DNA of 64,000 nt from Oscillospiraceae bacterium (GCA_017415165.1 JAFQIY010000033.1:1-64000); one strand, 5' to 3'. Counted from the first letter of the stretch, positions 27,107 through 36,865 are shown. The notes: generated by a model from the sequence alone, not told the origin. Numbers and translations: made by a program.

Positions 27107-27859
27107 ATGGTAAACGTAAAGGGAAGATGGGCACTTATCACAGGTGCAAGCAGAGGTATCGGCTACCTCACAGCAATTTTTATGGCGGAGCAGGGCTGCA
27201 ACCTTATCCTCCACAGCAGAAAGTCTGAAAACTGCGACAAGGTTCTCGCAGAGGTAAAGGCACTGGGCGTTGATGCTCACGTTGTTGCAGCTGAGCTTTC
27301 CGACCTTGACGCTGTTGAAAAGATGCTTGCTGAAATCGACGCTCTCGGTATGACCGTTGATATCGTGCTGAACAACGCTGGTCTGCAGATTGCTTACAGA
27401 AACGAGTATTTCAAGACACCTGTTTCCGACTACACAGAAAGCTTCAAAATCAATACAATTGCTCCTGCAATGATTTGCTACCACTTTATGCCTAAGATGA
27501 TTGAAAACGGCTTCGGCAGAATTCTCAACACAACAAGCGGTATCCGCCTTGAACCTGAGCAGGCAGGCTACTCCGCAAGTAAGGCTGCCCTCGATAAAAT
27601 CACAATCGACCTCGGCTCAACCGTTGACGGTACAGACGTTTGTATCAACCTTACTGACCCGGGCTGGTGCAGAACTGACCTTGGCGGACCACACGCTCCT
27701 AACGCGCCTGAAAGCGCAATTCCGGGAATTGTTGTGGGTGCTTTCATCGACGACAAGAAGTCAGGCAGATACCTTAATGCGCCTTTCTTTACAGGTATGA
27801 CTCTTGAGGACGCTGTAAAGAAGGCAGAAGCGGAGTTTGACAGTCCATACGAAAAATAA
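27107..27859 (+). CDS. Short-chain dehydrogenase/reductase
   Basis: Encodes 250 residues, the usual SDR length. The cofactor motif is T-G-A-S-R-G-I-G (residues 12-19), the structural motif is N-N-A-G, and the catalytic Y-x-x-x-K is Y-S-A-S-K with an upstream T-T-S-G carrying the Ser. Substrate unknown. Placement between an alcohol dehydrogenase and a GH9 suggests sugar or sugar-derived carbonyl metabolism (inference). Confidence 0.88.
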   Translation: MVNVKGRWALITGASRGIGYLTAIFMAEQGCNLILHSRKSENCDKVLAEVKALGVDAHVVAAELSDLDAVEKMLAEIDALGMTVDIVLNNAGLQIAYRNEYFKTPVSDYTESFKINTIAPAMICYHFMPKMIENGFGRILNTTSGIRLEPEQAGYSASKAALDKITIDLGSTVDGTDVCINLTDPGWCRTDLGGPHAPNAPESAIPGIVVGAFIDDKKSGRYLNAPFFTGMTLEDAVKKAEAEFDSPYEK

Positions 27860-27868
27860 GGTGATTGT

Positions 27869-29455
27869 ATGATTTATATTAATCAGTCGGGGTATTTTAC
27901 GGACGGAACAAAGCGTGCCGTGATGATTAATCCTGCTGAAAAATTCGATATTCTCGACAACAGCGGAAAGGCTGTCTTTTCGGGCAGCGTGAAGCACTTC
28001 GGCTTTGATGAGTGTTCAGGCGATAATGTGTACACGGCAGACTTTTCGGAGCTTACCGAACAGGGCACGTTTACAATCCGTACCGACAGCGGCGATGTGT
28101 CCAAAAAGTTTGAAATCGGCGCAAAGGTATACGACAAGCTTTTTGACGACGTGTCAAAAGCGTTCTATTATCTGCGCTGCGGCTGTGGTCTTGACGAGAA
28201 GCACGCGGGCGTCTACAAGCACGGAAAATGCCACTGCACAAAGGCTGTGCTATGGGAGGATAACTCCGTTGAAATTGAGGCAAGCGGCGGCTGGCACGAC
28301 GCAGGGGACTACGGCAGATACGTTACCGCAGGTGCGGTTGCCCTTGCACATATTCTGTATGGCTATACGCTGTTTCCGAATGCCTTTGATAAGCAAAATC
28401 TTAACATTCCCGAAAGCGGAAACGGCGTCCCCGATATGCTTTCCGAATGCAGATATGAGCTGGAATGGCTGCTGAAAATGCAGAGAGACGACGGCGGTGT
28501 CTATCATAAGCTTACCACTAAGGGGCACGCCGCATTTGTAATGCCCGAGGACGATAAGGGTCAACTTTATCTGCTACCCGTTTCGTCAATGGCAACCGCG
28601 GATTTTGCGGCAGTCTGTGCACTTGCATACCGTGTGTATAAAAAATTCGACAGCAACTTTGCTGACAAGCTTCTTGCGGCAGCTGAAAAGGCTGAAAAGT
28701 GGCTTGAAGCAAATCCTGATTTCCTTTTCAATAATCCGAAAGAGTGCACAACAGGCGGCTACGGCGAATGGAAGGACGATGACAACCGTTTCTGGGCGTA
28801 TGCCGAATTGTTTGCGGCAACGGAAAAAGAAGTGTACTATGATAAAATGATGCTTGCGCTGGAAAAGGATTTCCCGATAACTCAGCTTGGTTACGCTTCC
28901 GTAGGCGGTCTGGGTGCGCTTGCGTATATGACCTGCGGACGTAATGATGAGTTGTCCGAAAGATTCAGAAACGCTTATACTGCCGAAGCGGAAAAGCTTG
29001 CTGAAACTGCTGAAAAAAGCGGATACGGTGCAGCAATGACAGACAAGCATTACTTCTGGGGCAGCAATATGAACCTTATGAAGCACGCTATGATTTTTGC
29101 AATCGCAACAGCCTGCGGTGAAAAGGATTTTACAGTGTACGCACAGAAACAGCTTGACGTGCTGATGGGCGTCAATGCCCTCGGAATAAGCTATGTAACG
29201 GGCAACGGATATTACCGCTGCAACTATCCTCATCTGCGCCCCTCATCAGCGGACGGCATTGAGGAGTGTATCCCCGGAATGGTAATCGGCGGACCGAACA
29301 GCAGACCCGTCGAACCTACCGCACGTCAGTATATCCCCGAGGGTACGCCGCCGATGAAGTCCTATGTGGACAGGGAGGAGTTCTATTCCCTCAACGAAAT
29401 CACGATTTACTGGAATTCTCCCGCAGTGTTTGCACTGGCATTTCTTATGAAATAA
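27869..29455 (+). CDS. Cytoplasmic GH9 glycoside hydrolase
   Basis: Encodes 528 residues. An N-terminal CelD-type immunoglobulin-like domain (about 1-85; begins I-N-Q-S-G-Y) precedes an (alpha/alpha)6 GH9 catalytic domain. Catalytic residues are visible: D144 and D147 in H-D-A-G-D-Y-G-R-Y and the general acid E510 in S-L-N-E-I-T-I-Y-W. GH9 enzymes invert beta-1,4-glucosidic bonds of cellulose, cello-oligosaccharides or related glucans. There is no signal peptide and the start begins directly with the Ig-like domain, so it probably works inside the cell on imported oligosaccharides. Last gene of the ADH-SDR-GH9 unit; strong terminator follows. Confidence 0.9.
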   Translation: MIYINQSGYFTDGTKRAVMINPAEKFDILDNSGKAVFSGSVKHFGFDECSGDNVYTADFSELTEQGTFTIRTDSGDVSKKFEIGAKVYDKLFDDVSKAFYYLRCGCGLDEKHAGVYKHGKCHCTKAVLWEDNSVEIEASGGWHDAGDYGRYVTAGAVALAHILYGYTLFPNAFDKQNLNIPESGNGVPDMLSECRYELEWLLKMQRDDGGVYHKLTTKGHAAFVMPEDDKGQLYLLPVSSMATADFAAVCALAYRVYKKFDSNFADKLLAAAEKAEKWLEANPDFLFNNPKECTTGGYGEWKDDDNRFWAYAELFAATEKEVYYDKMMLALEKDFPITQLGYASVGGLGALAYMTCGRNDELSERFRNAYTAEAEKLAETAEKSGYGAAMTDKHYFWGSNMNLMKHAMIFAIATACGEKDFTVYAQKQLDVLMGVNALGISYVTGNGYYRCNYPHLRPSSADGIEECIPGMVIGGPNSRPVEPTARQYIPEGTPPMKSYVDREEFYSLNEITIYWNSPAVFALAFLMK

Positions 29456-29462
29456 AGGCTTA

Positions 29463-29496
29463 AAATTGACCCGAAATTTTCTCGGGTCAATTTTTT
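29463..29496 (+). terminator. Intrinsic terminator after the GH9 gene
   Basis: Stem AAATTGACCCGA / TCGGGTCAATTT ending in a T-run. Confidence 0.85.
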
Positions 29497-29564
29497 GTAT
29501 ATAATCGCACACAAATGTTCGACAAAATTTGTGCAAAAAATCGAACAAAATTTTCGAAAAACGC

Positions 29565-29593
29565 TTGACAAATCAGAACGGTTGTTCTATAAT
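29565..29593 (+). promoter_or_regulatory. Consensus promoter with embedded LexA-type SOS box
   Basis: TTGACA, exactly 17 bases, TATAAT. The spacer contains the palindrome AGAACGGTTGTTCT (29575-29588), which fits the Firmicutes LexA/DinR core GAAC-N4-GTTC and overlaps the first base of the -10. Two tandem near-matches, GAACAAATGTGC (29602) and GAACAAATGTAC (29615), follow just downstream. A repressor bound here would occlude RNA polymerase. Confidence 0.75.
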
Positions 29594-29668
29594 ATAAATC
29601 AGAACAAATGTGCAGAACAAATGTACAAATGCGCAGAGAAAAAAAGATGCGCCGAAAGGATTTTTATT

Positions 29669-29926
29669 ATGACAACTTCCAATGCAAGAAAGCTTACCTC
29701 TGAAAAGAATATTACAATGACACGCCGTGTTGCAAGAAAAAATTATCTGCTTGCACAGAAGCTTGCAGGTGTGCTTATGCTCGTGTTTGTCGCAGTATCA
29801 TTTATGATTGGCGGACATTTTGTTGCATCTGCTATACTTGTGCCATTTGCGCTTGCAGCGCTTTTTTCCAAGGAAAAGGTGCTCGATTTCGGCATTTTTT
29901 CCAACAATGTAAGATACTATAAATAA
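29669..29926 (+). CDS. Small two-span membrane protein under a putative SOS promoter
   Basis: Encodes 85 residues. A basic N-terminus of about 30 residues (many K and R) is followed by a hydrophobic hairpin (about 35-65) with a short glycine/histidine turn, then a charged C-terminal tail ending N-N-V-R-Y-Y-K. Both ends are probably cytoplasmic. ATG with AAAGGA nine bases upstream; the longer in-frame extension back to 29495 overlaps the promoter and is rejected. The promoter carries a LexA-type box, so DNA damage may induce it. Small SOS-induced membrane proteins often block division in bacteria; for this one that is inference and no homologue was recognised. Confidence 0.7.
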   Translation: MTTSNARKLTSEKNITMTRRVARKNYLLAQKLAGVLMLVFVAVSFMIGGHFVASAILVPFALAALFSKEKVLDFGIFSNNVRYYK

Positions 29927-29935
29927 TTATTTCGG

Positions 29936-29964
29936 TTGCATAAAAAATATTTTTGATTTATAAT
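29936..29964 (+). promoter_or_regulatory. Promoter of the Thr-rich lipoprotein gene
   Basis: TTGCAT, 17-base spacer, TATAAT (29959-29964), about 65 bases before the ATG. Confidence 0.6.
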
Positions 29965-30029
29965 TGTATTGTGAAAAATATCAGCCGCTTGAATTGTATT
30001 TATTATGAATACATCTTGGGAGGAATTAT

Positions 30030-30980
30030 ATGAAAAAATATTTTTTAGCTGCAGCAATATCTACGGTGCTGCTCCTGACCGCCTGCGGGAGCAATTCGGA
30101 CAATACCGCCGAAACATCGGCTTTAACATTACCGCAGACCTCGGAAACAACCCTGAACAGCGTTACCGAAATGACCGTTCCTGCATTTGAGCCTGAGTGG
30201 GTGGAAACGATAGTCACAAGCCCTGCGTATAATGCTGACAATGACGAGCCAGCCGTTACGACAACCTCGGTTTGCTCAGTGCCGCTGGAAACTGTTGAGT
30301 TTGTTTCGGAAACAACTGCTGTTCAGACCGCTGAAACAGCTGCGGAGACCTCCATTGCAGTAACCGCTGTGGAAACAACAGTGGCTTACACCGCTGAAAC
30401 AGGAACAGAAGCTTCTGAGGACGGGGAAAATGAGGACGTTTTCTTTGAAGCCTATGTTTACGGTGTTGAGGAAAACGCCGTCCTTGTGGGAATGAAGGGC
30501 GACACGTTTATCGGTCCTGACGGCACAGATGTGTATATATTCGGTAAGTATGACGTTGAAGCAGGCGATACCGTGAGCATTGTCTTTACTGAGGAGGTCG
30601 GCATAGACGATTTCTATCCGCCCGAAATCCGTGAGCAGTTTATTGTCAGCCTTGAAAAGGTTGAATATGCGCAGGATTACGATTTGCCTTATGACAGCGG
30701 AGATTATGATGTTCCTGATGTTGCACTTTCTGAAAATGAGTACGCCGCATATGTTACTGATGTTTATGAAAATAAGAACGGCGGATATTCACTTGTTGTT
30801 GAGGCTTATGACGTTATGGGATATTACTCTCCTGTCCCGATTTCACTGTACAGCGAAACGGAATTCTCCGTGGGCGATTGGGTCAAGGTTGAGTTTGCCC
30901 CCGAAACCTGTTTTATGGAAACTTCTCCTTTGCAGGTTGCAAAGCAGGATATATTGAGTATTGAGCTGATTGATTATTGA
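30030..30980 (+). CDS. Lipoprotein with Thr/Glu-rich linker and two beta-domain repeats
   Basis: Encodes 316 residues. The signal peptide ends in the lipobox L-L-T-A-C (Cys at about 19). A flexible Glu/Thr-rich region (about 20-135, many E-T-T and E-T-A) leads to two similar small domains. One spans about 138-215 (F-E-A-Y-V-Y-G-V-E-E-N-A-V-L-V and V-E-A-G-D-T-V-S-I-V-F), the other about 230-316 (Y-A-A-Y-V-T-D-V-Y-E-N and F-S-V-G-D-W-V-K-V-E-F). Both look like short OB-type beta barrels (pattern-based guess). GGGAGGAA precedes the ATG. Function unknown; anchored outside the cell membrane. Confidence 0.78.
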   Translation: MKKYFLAAAISTVLLLTACGSNSDNTAETSALTLPQTSETTLNSVTEMTVPAFEPEWVETIVTSPAYNADNDEPAVTTTSVCSVPLETVEFVSETTAVQTAETAAETSIAVTAVETTVAYTAETGTEASEDGENEDVFFEAYVYGVEENAVLVGMKGDTFIGPDGTDVYIFGKYDVEAGDTVSIVFTEEVGIDDFYPPEIREQFIVSLEKVEYAQDYDLPYDSGDYDVPDVALSENEYAAYVTDVYENKNGGYSLVVEAYDVMGYYSPVPISLYSETEFSVGDWVKVEFAPETCFMETSPLQVAKQDILSIELIDY

Positions 30981-30991
30981 TTGTAAAACAA

Positions 30992-31045
30992 ACGGCAGGA
31001 TTTGCAGCTGCGTTACGCAGGTATAAATCTTGCCGTTCTGCTTTT
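30992..31045 (+). terminator. Hairpin after the lipoprotein gene
   Basis: Stem ACGGCAGGATTT / AAATCTTGCCGT with one wobble, followed by TCTGCTTTTA. Confidence 0.6.
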
Positions 31046-31082
31046 ATAAAGTTATCCGCGACATTATCGGAATATAAAAAGT

Positions 31083-31117
31083 ACAGCTGCCACATTAAAT
31101 GTGACAGCTGTCTTTTT
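31083..31117. terminator. Bidirectional terminator between convergent genes
   Basis: Stem ACAGCTGCCACAT / ATGTGACAGCTGT with one mismatch, TTTTT on the right and AAAAA on the left; it can end the reverse-strand giant gene as well. Confidence 0.75.
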
Positions 31118-31144
31118 AGTCAATTTGATTGACAGTGTTAGTAA

Positions 31145-34100
31145 TTAAGAAGCATAAGTGAGTTCAATTGTGAATGTACACTCTGAATCAGGATTTGCCT
31201 GCTCCACATAAATAAGAAGATTACCTGGAGAAACTCCCTCAGGTGTTTCCAATACGAAAGAGCCAGCGTATGTGTCTGTTTCTGTATTCGGCTCATAGGT
31301 AGAAGTCGTAATCCACGTAAAATCAGGATTAATACATAGTCCTGCATAACCAGAAACCCAAGCATCTGGGTTTGCTGTATTATTTACAGAGTAATTAAGT
31401 GTAATTGATCTGATATCATTAATTGTCTTACCTTCTTCAAGAAGTGCAGAAATGTCTATCGAACATTGTTCAAACATATCATTTGCAAAGTCATACTCTG
31501 TATCATTTTCACCTGTTTTTGAGCCATACACAGACTTGTATGTGCAAGTGTTGCCATTTACAGTCCAGAATGAAACTTCTTCTTCCCCTGTATCTTCTAC
31601 GACAACCAGCTTACCCTTAACGAGTTTAAGAGCAAAACCTTCGTGTTTTTCATCGAGAACGATGCTGCCTGCATGATATGTGCCCTTGACTGTAGCTACA
31701 ACGTAACCTTTCTTGAGTGCAGCAACGTTGCCATTCTTGTCAAGAATTGTTACTGTAATCTTGCTGTTGTCTCCCAAAATTCTACTGATATAACCTGTGG
31801 CAGTAATCTTGCTGCCCTGATTCATAACGAGGTTAGTGTCAGCGTAAATTGCTACATTCTTAGCTGTAATGCCTCCGGAAGCTTTTACATCACCTTCAAG
31901 GAAAAGGGTTCCAGTTGCCTTTATTTTATCAGCGGTTATAGCATTTTCATTACCACGGAGATCAATATCCTTTCCTGCAATAGATGTAAGTAAGCCTGTG
32001 TTGCAATTTTCAATAAACACATAGTTCTTGCCAGCGTTGATTGTGTACTTAGCAGGAGCACCATTCTTCACTGCACCCATATTTACCATTCTAAATACTG
32101 TTTCAACTGTAAGTGTAAGGTTGCCTGTAAAGTTGAAGTTCACTTCATCAGCACAAGTAATGATAATAGTCCTGCAAGTACCAGCCTTAGGGAACTTGAT
32201 TGCAGCGTTAGCGTTGTAGTCATCGCGAAGTGTGATTTTGTAAATAGCTTCGGAATTGTTTTCTGCTTCGATAACCTCAACTACTTCGCCCCAAGTAGCA
32301 TATGCATCAAGTTCAGTTGGTTCTTCTTCGCCAATTGCTATTTCTACATAGAGCACCTTGCCCATATAGCAGATATCCTTGCCCATCTGTGTGAAGCCGT
32401 ATTCAACATCTTCATTTGCAGGAGCAATATCGTTTGTAAGCTTATCAACGCTTACAGTCTTTGTTGTAAGAACAGCCTGACCGTTTGCAACTTCACCTGT
32501 GATTTTGAGTGTACCTGTGAAATCAGTGTCCTTACCTGTGAATGTGAGAGCCTTAGCGCCTTCTTCGTATCTGATAGCACTGTTGCTGGAAAGTGCTTCA
32601 AGAGCCTTGATTGAGGACTTTGTTGTTGCCGCAGAAATCAAAAGTGTACCTGGGGCACTTTCAGCTTTACCAAGAACAAGCTTAGTAACGTTGAATACCT
32701 TGCCTGTTGTAAGGTTGTTATCTACCTTAACTTCGCCGAAGCCTGTGATATCAGCCTTAGCTGTATCTGCAGACTCGCCCCTCCAGTTGAGAACAGACTT
32801 AGCGCCGCCCTTGATAGCTGTTACGTTGCCGTAGAGATCGTCAACTGTAAGGTTCTTCTTAGCAGTAATTGTAAGGGACTTGCCTGTTGTTACAAATGCA
32901 ATATTTTGGATTGAAAGGTCTGTATTTGCTGTGATAGCTGTTGCCTTGCCTATGTCGATTGTGCGGGGGGCACCATCAACTGTAAGCTTAACGGATTTCG
33001 CATACTTAGGAAGTGTAAACTTAGCAGGAGCAATGTCCTTCTTGATTGTGATAACATACTCTGCATTGTTATCCTTAGCCGCGTCAATCTCTGCAACTGC
33101 CAATTCATAGTTTGAATAATCCTTGTCATCTTCTTCACTGTCAGGGTCTGTGGAAACTATTACTGCACCAGGATATTCAGCCTTGATTGTCTTGCCGTAG
33201 CAGTAAGCCTTCATTTCGCCGTCATTGTTTGTGATGCTAATCTTGTCAGCAAAGTTTTCTTTCTTTGTGTAAAGAATTGCTGTGCCGCTTTCGAGGTTAC
33301 TGTATACGCCATTATCCATAATGAGAACATTAATTGTTGTGTCGTTTCCAATTGCCTCGCCGATGCCTTCAAGTGTTACCTTAGGAAGAACGCCGTTTTC
33401 CTTGTTAAGCTCAATAGTAGAATTTACTGTAGCAGTCTTGATAGCAGCTGATGCCTTAGCACCGCTGAGTTCAAGGTAGCCGTCAAGTACATTAACGCCC
33501 GTTGCCTTGCCGCCCTTAACCCATACGGCGCCGCTGACCTTGTCAAATGTAGCGAGGTTCTGAACTATAAAATCGCCATCTATGTTGGATGTCTTTGTAC
33601 CTGAAAGCTTGCCGATGCATTCGATATCGCCCTTAGCTGTAAGTGTAGCGTCCTTACCAACAGCGATATCAATTGTACCCTTCTTGTTGGATACATCGAT
33701 TGTGATGAATCTGTCGAATGTTACATCGTAAGGTATTGTAAGCTTTGTGCCTGTGAATGTGAGTGTAGCATTACCTGTAAAAGTAATGCTCTTAGCATTC
33801 TTAGGAAGTGCAAACTTTGCATCGAGTGTAAGGTCTGTGTTTACTTCAATGATGTAGTCAGCTTCAGGGTCAGTGATGTCTGCAAAGAGAAGCTCAAAGT
33901 TAGGATAGTTGCCTACCTTGGTTTCTTCAGAAATTTCTTCACCCTTGTAAAGGTCAAGCGCTGTGCCTACCTCTGCCTTGATAGACTTTGTCTTTGCATA
34001 GTAGTATGCTGTGAGTTCTTCGCCGTCTTCGAGTGCTGTTTTGTTCTTAACAACGATTGCGTCCTCACCTGTTGGGATAGGATTCTTAGTGTAGAGAATT

Positions 34101-36865
34101 GTTGTGCCGCTTGGAAGAGCAATCCTATGTTCGTCTTCATCATATACCCCTACCCAAACAGCCTTACCGAACTTGTCGATAGTAACCTTAGGAATTACTG
34201 TGCCGTTGATTACAAGTATAATTTCTGCGTCGTCAGCAACTTCTGTGATAGCAGCTGTTGCCTTGTCGCCTATGATAACAAATATACCGCCGAGTTTAAC
34301 AATACCTGTTGCCTTGCCGCCGTTTACTTTAAGGTAACCTTCCTCAACGTTAACTTCACCGAATGTTGCGATGTTGTTTACAATTGCAAAACCGCTGAAC
34401 TTGGATGTCTTTGTACCTGTAAGCTTGTTGATGAACTGAACCGGTTCATCTGTTTCCTCATCAAGTATGTAAGCATTCTCTGTGATGAAAAGTTCAACAT
34501 CCTTAGCAACTGTGATGTCGATAAGGTTTGTCTTGTTCTTTGCAGCAAGCTTGACATCAAACATTGTGTCTACAGGAACAGCAAGCTTTGTGCCTGTGAA
34601 TGTGATTGAGCCTTCACCTGTGAAAGTGATTGAATCAACATTCTTAGGAATTGCCAATGCAGCGACTTCCAAATCGTGGTTAACGATAACTTCGATATCG
34701 CCTGTTGCTGTCTTGAGTTCAGCCATAGCTTCTTCAAGTGTTTTGAAGCCTGTTTTTCCATCTGCTGTTGTTACAAATACAGGTGCATCAGGAACAACTT
34801 TTTCAATTTCTTCTGTAAAATCGCCGTCATAGGAAGTAAGAATTACTGCTTCTGTTACTGCAAATCCCGGAGCAAATTCATCGCCGATTATTGCGGAGCC
34901 TGGAGCAACAGGACCTACATAAATGTTGTGGAAAACCTTATCCTGTAATTCGGAAAGGTCAATTACAATTGAGCCGCTTTCTTCCATTGCATAGAATTTT
35001 TCCATCCAGCCTGTGCTGTTGTCTTCCCAGCCGTGAAGAACTACAAGCACACCGTAACAAGCCTCAGGGGACTCAGCTGTATAGTCAATCTTGATTGCTT
35101 CATAGCCTTCAAAAGGTACGGCATTATTATTTTCATAAATTGCAAATGTAGGTGTTATATTTGGAATACCTGTTGGAATAGTGCTTGAATTGGTTTCAGG
35201 GTCCCAATCCATAGCCTCTTCGATAGTGCCGCTTTCGTAGCTGCCTGTGTCGAGAATCATGTCAGGCTTTGAAGCGAGCATTTCATACTCTACTGTTGTG
35301 AGACTGTCTGTTGAAATCGCATACTTTTCGCCCTCTGAAAGTTCACCGACAGTATTGATGATGTCGTTCATAGAGAACATACATTCAACATACTCTGAAC
35401 CGTGACCGCCTGATGATACAGCATTGGCAGAGTAACAGTCGTAACAAGCTTCACTCCAGTTATCCTCTGCGTCAACCTTATATACACCAATGTATGGCCA
35501 CGGGCAGTATGTCAGACCAGTGCCGTGATCAATACCGTCATCACCAATGTGACTATCGTGATTACATTCTTCAATTGAAATTACGTCACCTGTTATTCTG
35601 ATATATTTCATATCCTGTACTTCTTCGTAGGAAACAAATGCTTCAACAGGAGGTTCTTCAATTGTATACTCGACATTAAGAGTAATCTCTGTTACGCTTA
35701 CAGTAAGCTCATCATTTGGGTTGTCTGTCCACATACCGCCATTGATATCCATACAGTGAATATCTTCAACAGTTATACCTGTATCAGTGAACAAAGTGCT
35801 TGCTTTAAAAGAGTCACTGCCTGTTTTGGTTGTGATTGTTTTATAGTTTTGTTCGTTTACAGCCCAATAATCAGCCTCTACCCAGGTTTCTGTACCTGCA
35901 GGAGTATTACCCATAACAACAGGGTTAAGGTTAAATTCAAAGTTTTCCTTGTCAGTTGTAAGCTCCCAGCTGTAGTTTACAGTCATATCTGTAACCTTTA
36001 CAGCCCACTGCTGAGTTTCATCACCGTTTAATGCCTTGATAGCGGCAACAATGTCAGCTGAACGGTCTCCGTCGTCCTCATTCGGAGAATGAGCCGCAAA
36101 ATGCCACTGACCCGATTGTGTGTCATCGTCATAAAAACCCTTGTAGCCGCCGCTTTCGCCGTCAAGGTAAGTAACATTAAGTTCAACGCTTGTTACATTA
36201 AACTCAAATGTATCAGTTGCATTCTTACTGAAAGCTCCTGCGTTAATCCACATATGTCTCGGATTAACGATATCGCCCTTATCTGCCAGCTCGCTGAAAG
36301 CAATTGTTCCGTTGCCTACATTGCTATCAAAAGTATACGTATTGTTTTTGCCGCCAATATATTCACCTGAAGCGTTATCACCGCTTGGAATTACAGTGAT
36401 TTCACCATTAGTGACTGTTTCACCGTCAGCAGGAGTAAATTTCCAGCTGTAGCTTACAGCAATATCATTAATGTATATTGTCGGATATTCAGGCAGATCC
36501 ACATCGGCAGCATCTTCAATAGCAGCAATAATTTCTGCTGTCGGAGTTGAAGTATCATCCCACGACTGGAATTCATAAGCTTCTGATATATTTCTGGATT
36601 CGCCGTTTTCTGTGTCAACACCTGTGAAGTCAATGCTTTTGCTCCAATCCTGAGCAAGTGTTACTGTTGTCTGTTTTTCCTCAGCTTGTGGAATATCCGA
36701 AAAGCTGAGTGTTTTGCTGTAATTATCTGTAAGCGTGATTGTAGCTGTTTTCGGTTCATTATCCTCAGCAAAAACATTTACTGCGGGGAACACAGCTACA
36801 TTGCTCATAAATACAGCAGCTGTCGTAACCAAAGCACAAAGCTTTGACTTATTAAATTGTTTCAT
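31145..36865 (-). CDS. Giant secreted repeat protein 1 (1906 residues)
   Basis: Signal peptide at about 1-33 (ending N-V-F-A-E). The N-terminal third (about 35-690) has beta-rich, aromatic-containing modules with repeated S-Y-S-W-K-F / N-Y-S-W-E-L strands. Four long repeats follow, starting near 705, 985, 1250 and 1520. Each opens with an [F/Y]-x-[N/T]-[F/L/Y]-E-type helix and D-Y-x-I-x-[V/L]-x-x-D, then the mark P-K-x-[A/V]-x-S-[I/V]. Hydrophobic ladders such as S-I-T-F-T-G-x-x-x-I-T-F-T-G suggest a beta-solenoid. The last about 145 residues (from W-T-V-N-G-N-T near 1765) form an aromatic-rich sandwich-like module also found at the N-terminus of the paralogue at 44795. No LPXTG, SLH, dockerin or catalytic motif was seen. 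Likely an adhesin or extracellular matrix protein (inference). AGGAGG precedes the ATG. Confidence 0.82.
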   Translation of the reverse strand: MKQFNKSKLCALVTTAAVFMSNVAVFPAVNVFAEDNEPKTATITLTDNYSKTLSFSDIPQAEEKQTTVTLAQDWSKSIDFTGVDTENGESRNISEAYEFQSWDDTSTPTAEIIAAIEDAADVDLPEYPTIYINDIAVSYSWKFTPADGETVTNGEITVIPSGDNASGEYIGGKNNTYTFDSNVGNGTIAFSELADKGDIVNPRHMWINAGAFSKNATDTFEFNVTSVELNVTYLDGESGGYKGFYDDDTQSGQWHFAAHSPNEDDGDRSADIVAAIKALNGDETQQWAVKVTDMTVNYSWELTTDKENFEFNLNPVVMGNTPAGTETWVEADYWAVNEQNYKTITTKTGSDSFKASTLFTDTGITVEDIHCMDINGGMWTDNPNDELTVSVTEITLNVEYTIEEPPVEAFVSYEEVQDMKYIRITGDVISIEECNHDSHIGDDGIDHGTGLTYCPWPYIGVYKVDAEDNWSEACYDCYSANAVSSGGHGSEYVECMFSMNDIINTVGELSEGEKYAISTDSLTTVEYEMLASKPDMILDTGSYESGTIEEAMDWDPETNSSTIPTGIPNITPTFAIYENNNAVPFEGYEAIKIDYTAESPEACYGVLVVLHGWEDNSTGWMEKFYAMEESGSIVIDLSELQDKVFHNIYVGPVAPGSAIIGDEFAPGFAVTEAVILTSYDGDFTEEIEKVVPDAPVFVTTADGKTGFKTLEEAMAELKTATGDIEVIVNHDLEVAALAIPKNVDSITFTGEGSITFTGTKLAVPVDTMFDVKLAAKNKTNLIDITVAKDVELFITENAYILDEETDEPVQFINKLTGTKTSKFSGFAIVNNIATFGEVNVEEGYLKVNGGKATGIVKLGGIFVIIGDKATAAITEVADDAEIILVINGTVIPKVTIDKFGKAVWVGVYDEDEHRIALPSGTTILYTKNPIPTGEDAIVVKNKTALEDGEELTAYYYAKTKSIKAEVGTALDLYKGEEISEETKVGNYPNFELLFADITDPEADYIIEVNTDLTLDAKFALPKNAKSITFTGNATLTFTGTKLTIPYDVTFDRFITIDVSNKKGTIDIAVGKDATLTAKGDIECIGKLSGTKTSNIDGDFIVQNLATFDKVSGAVWVKGGKATGVNVLDGYLELSGAKASAAIKTATVNSTIELNKENGVLPKVTLEGIGEAIGNDTTINVLIMDNGVYSNLESGTAILYTKKENFADKISITNNDGEMKAYCYGKTIKAEYPGAVIVSTDPDSEEDDKDYSNYELAVAEIDAAKDNNAEYVITIKKDIAPAKFTLPKYAKSVKLTVDGAPRTIDIGKATAITANTDLSIQNIAFVTTGKSLTITAKKNLTVDDLYGNVTAIKGGAKSVLNWRGESADTAKADITGFGEVKVDNNLTTGKVFNVTKLVLGKAESAPGTLLISAATTKSSIKALEALSSNSAIRYEEGAKALTFTGKDTDFTGTLKITGEVANGQAVLTTKTVSVDKLTNDIAPANEDVEYGFTQMGKDICYMGKVLYVEIAIGEEEPTELDAYATWGEVVEVIEAENNSEAIYKITLRDDYNANAAIKFPKAGTCRTIIITCADEVNFNFTGNLTLTVETVFRMVNMGAVKNGAPAKYTINAGKNYVFIENCNTGLLTSIAGKDIDLRGNENAITADKIKATGTLFLEGDVKASGGITAKNVAIYADTNLVMNQGSKITATGYISRILGDNSKITVTILDKNGNVAALKKGYVVATVKGTYHAGSIVLDEKHEGFALKLVKGKLVVVEDTGEEEVSFWTVNGNTCTYKSVYGSKTGENDTEYDFANDMFEQCSIDISALLEEGKTINDIRSITLNYSVNNTANPDAWVSGYAGLCINPDFTWITTSTYEPNTETDTYAGSFVLETPEGVSPGNLLIYVEQANPDSECTFTIELTYAS

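Noticed and set aside
28586..29233. 215-residue reverse ORF inside the GH9 gene
   Set aside because: Covers the catalytic domain of an intact gene on the other strand; no start signal.
29495..29668. N-terminal extension of the SOS-type small protein
   Set aside because: The extension would be translated from upstream of its own promoter and is rich in Cys and Lys; the ATG at 29669 has a good ribosome site.
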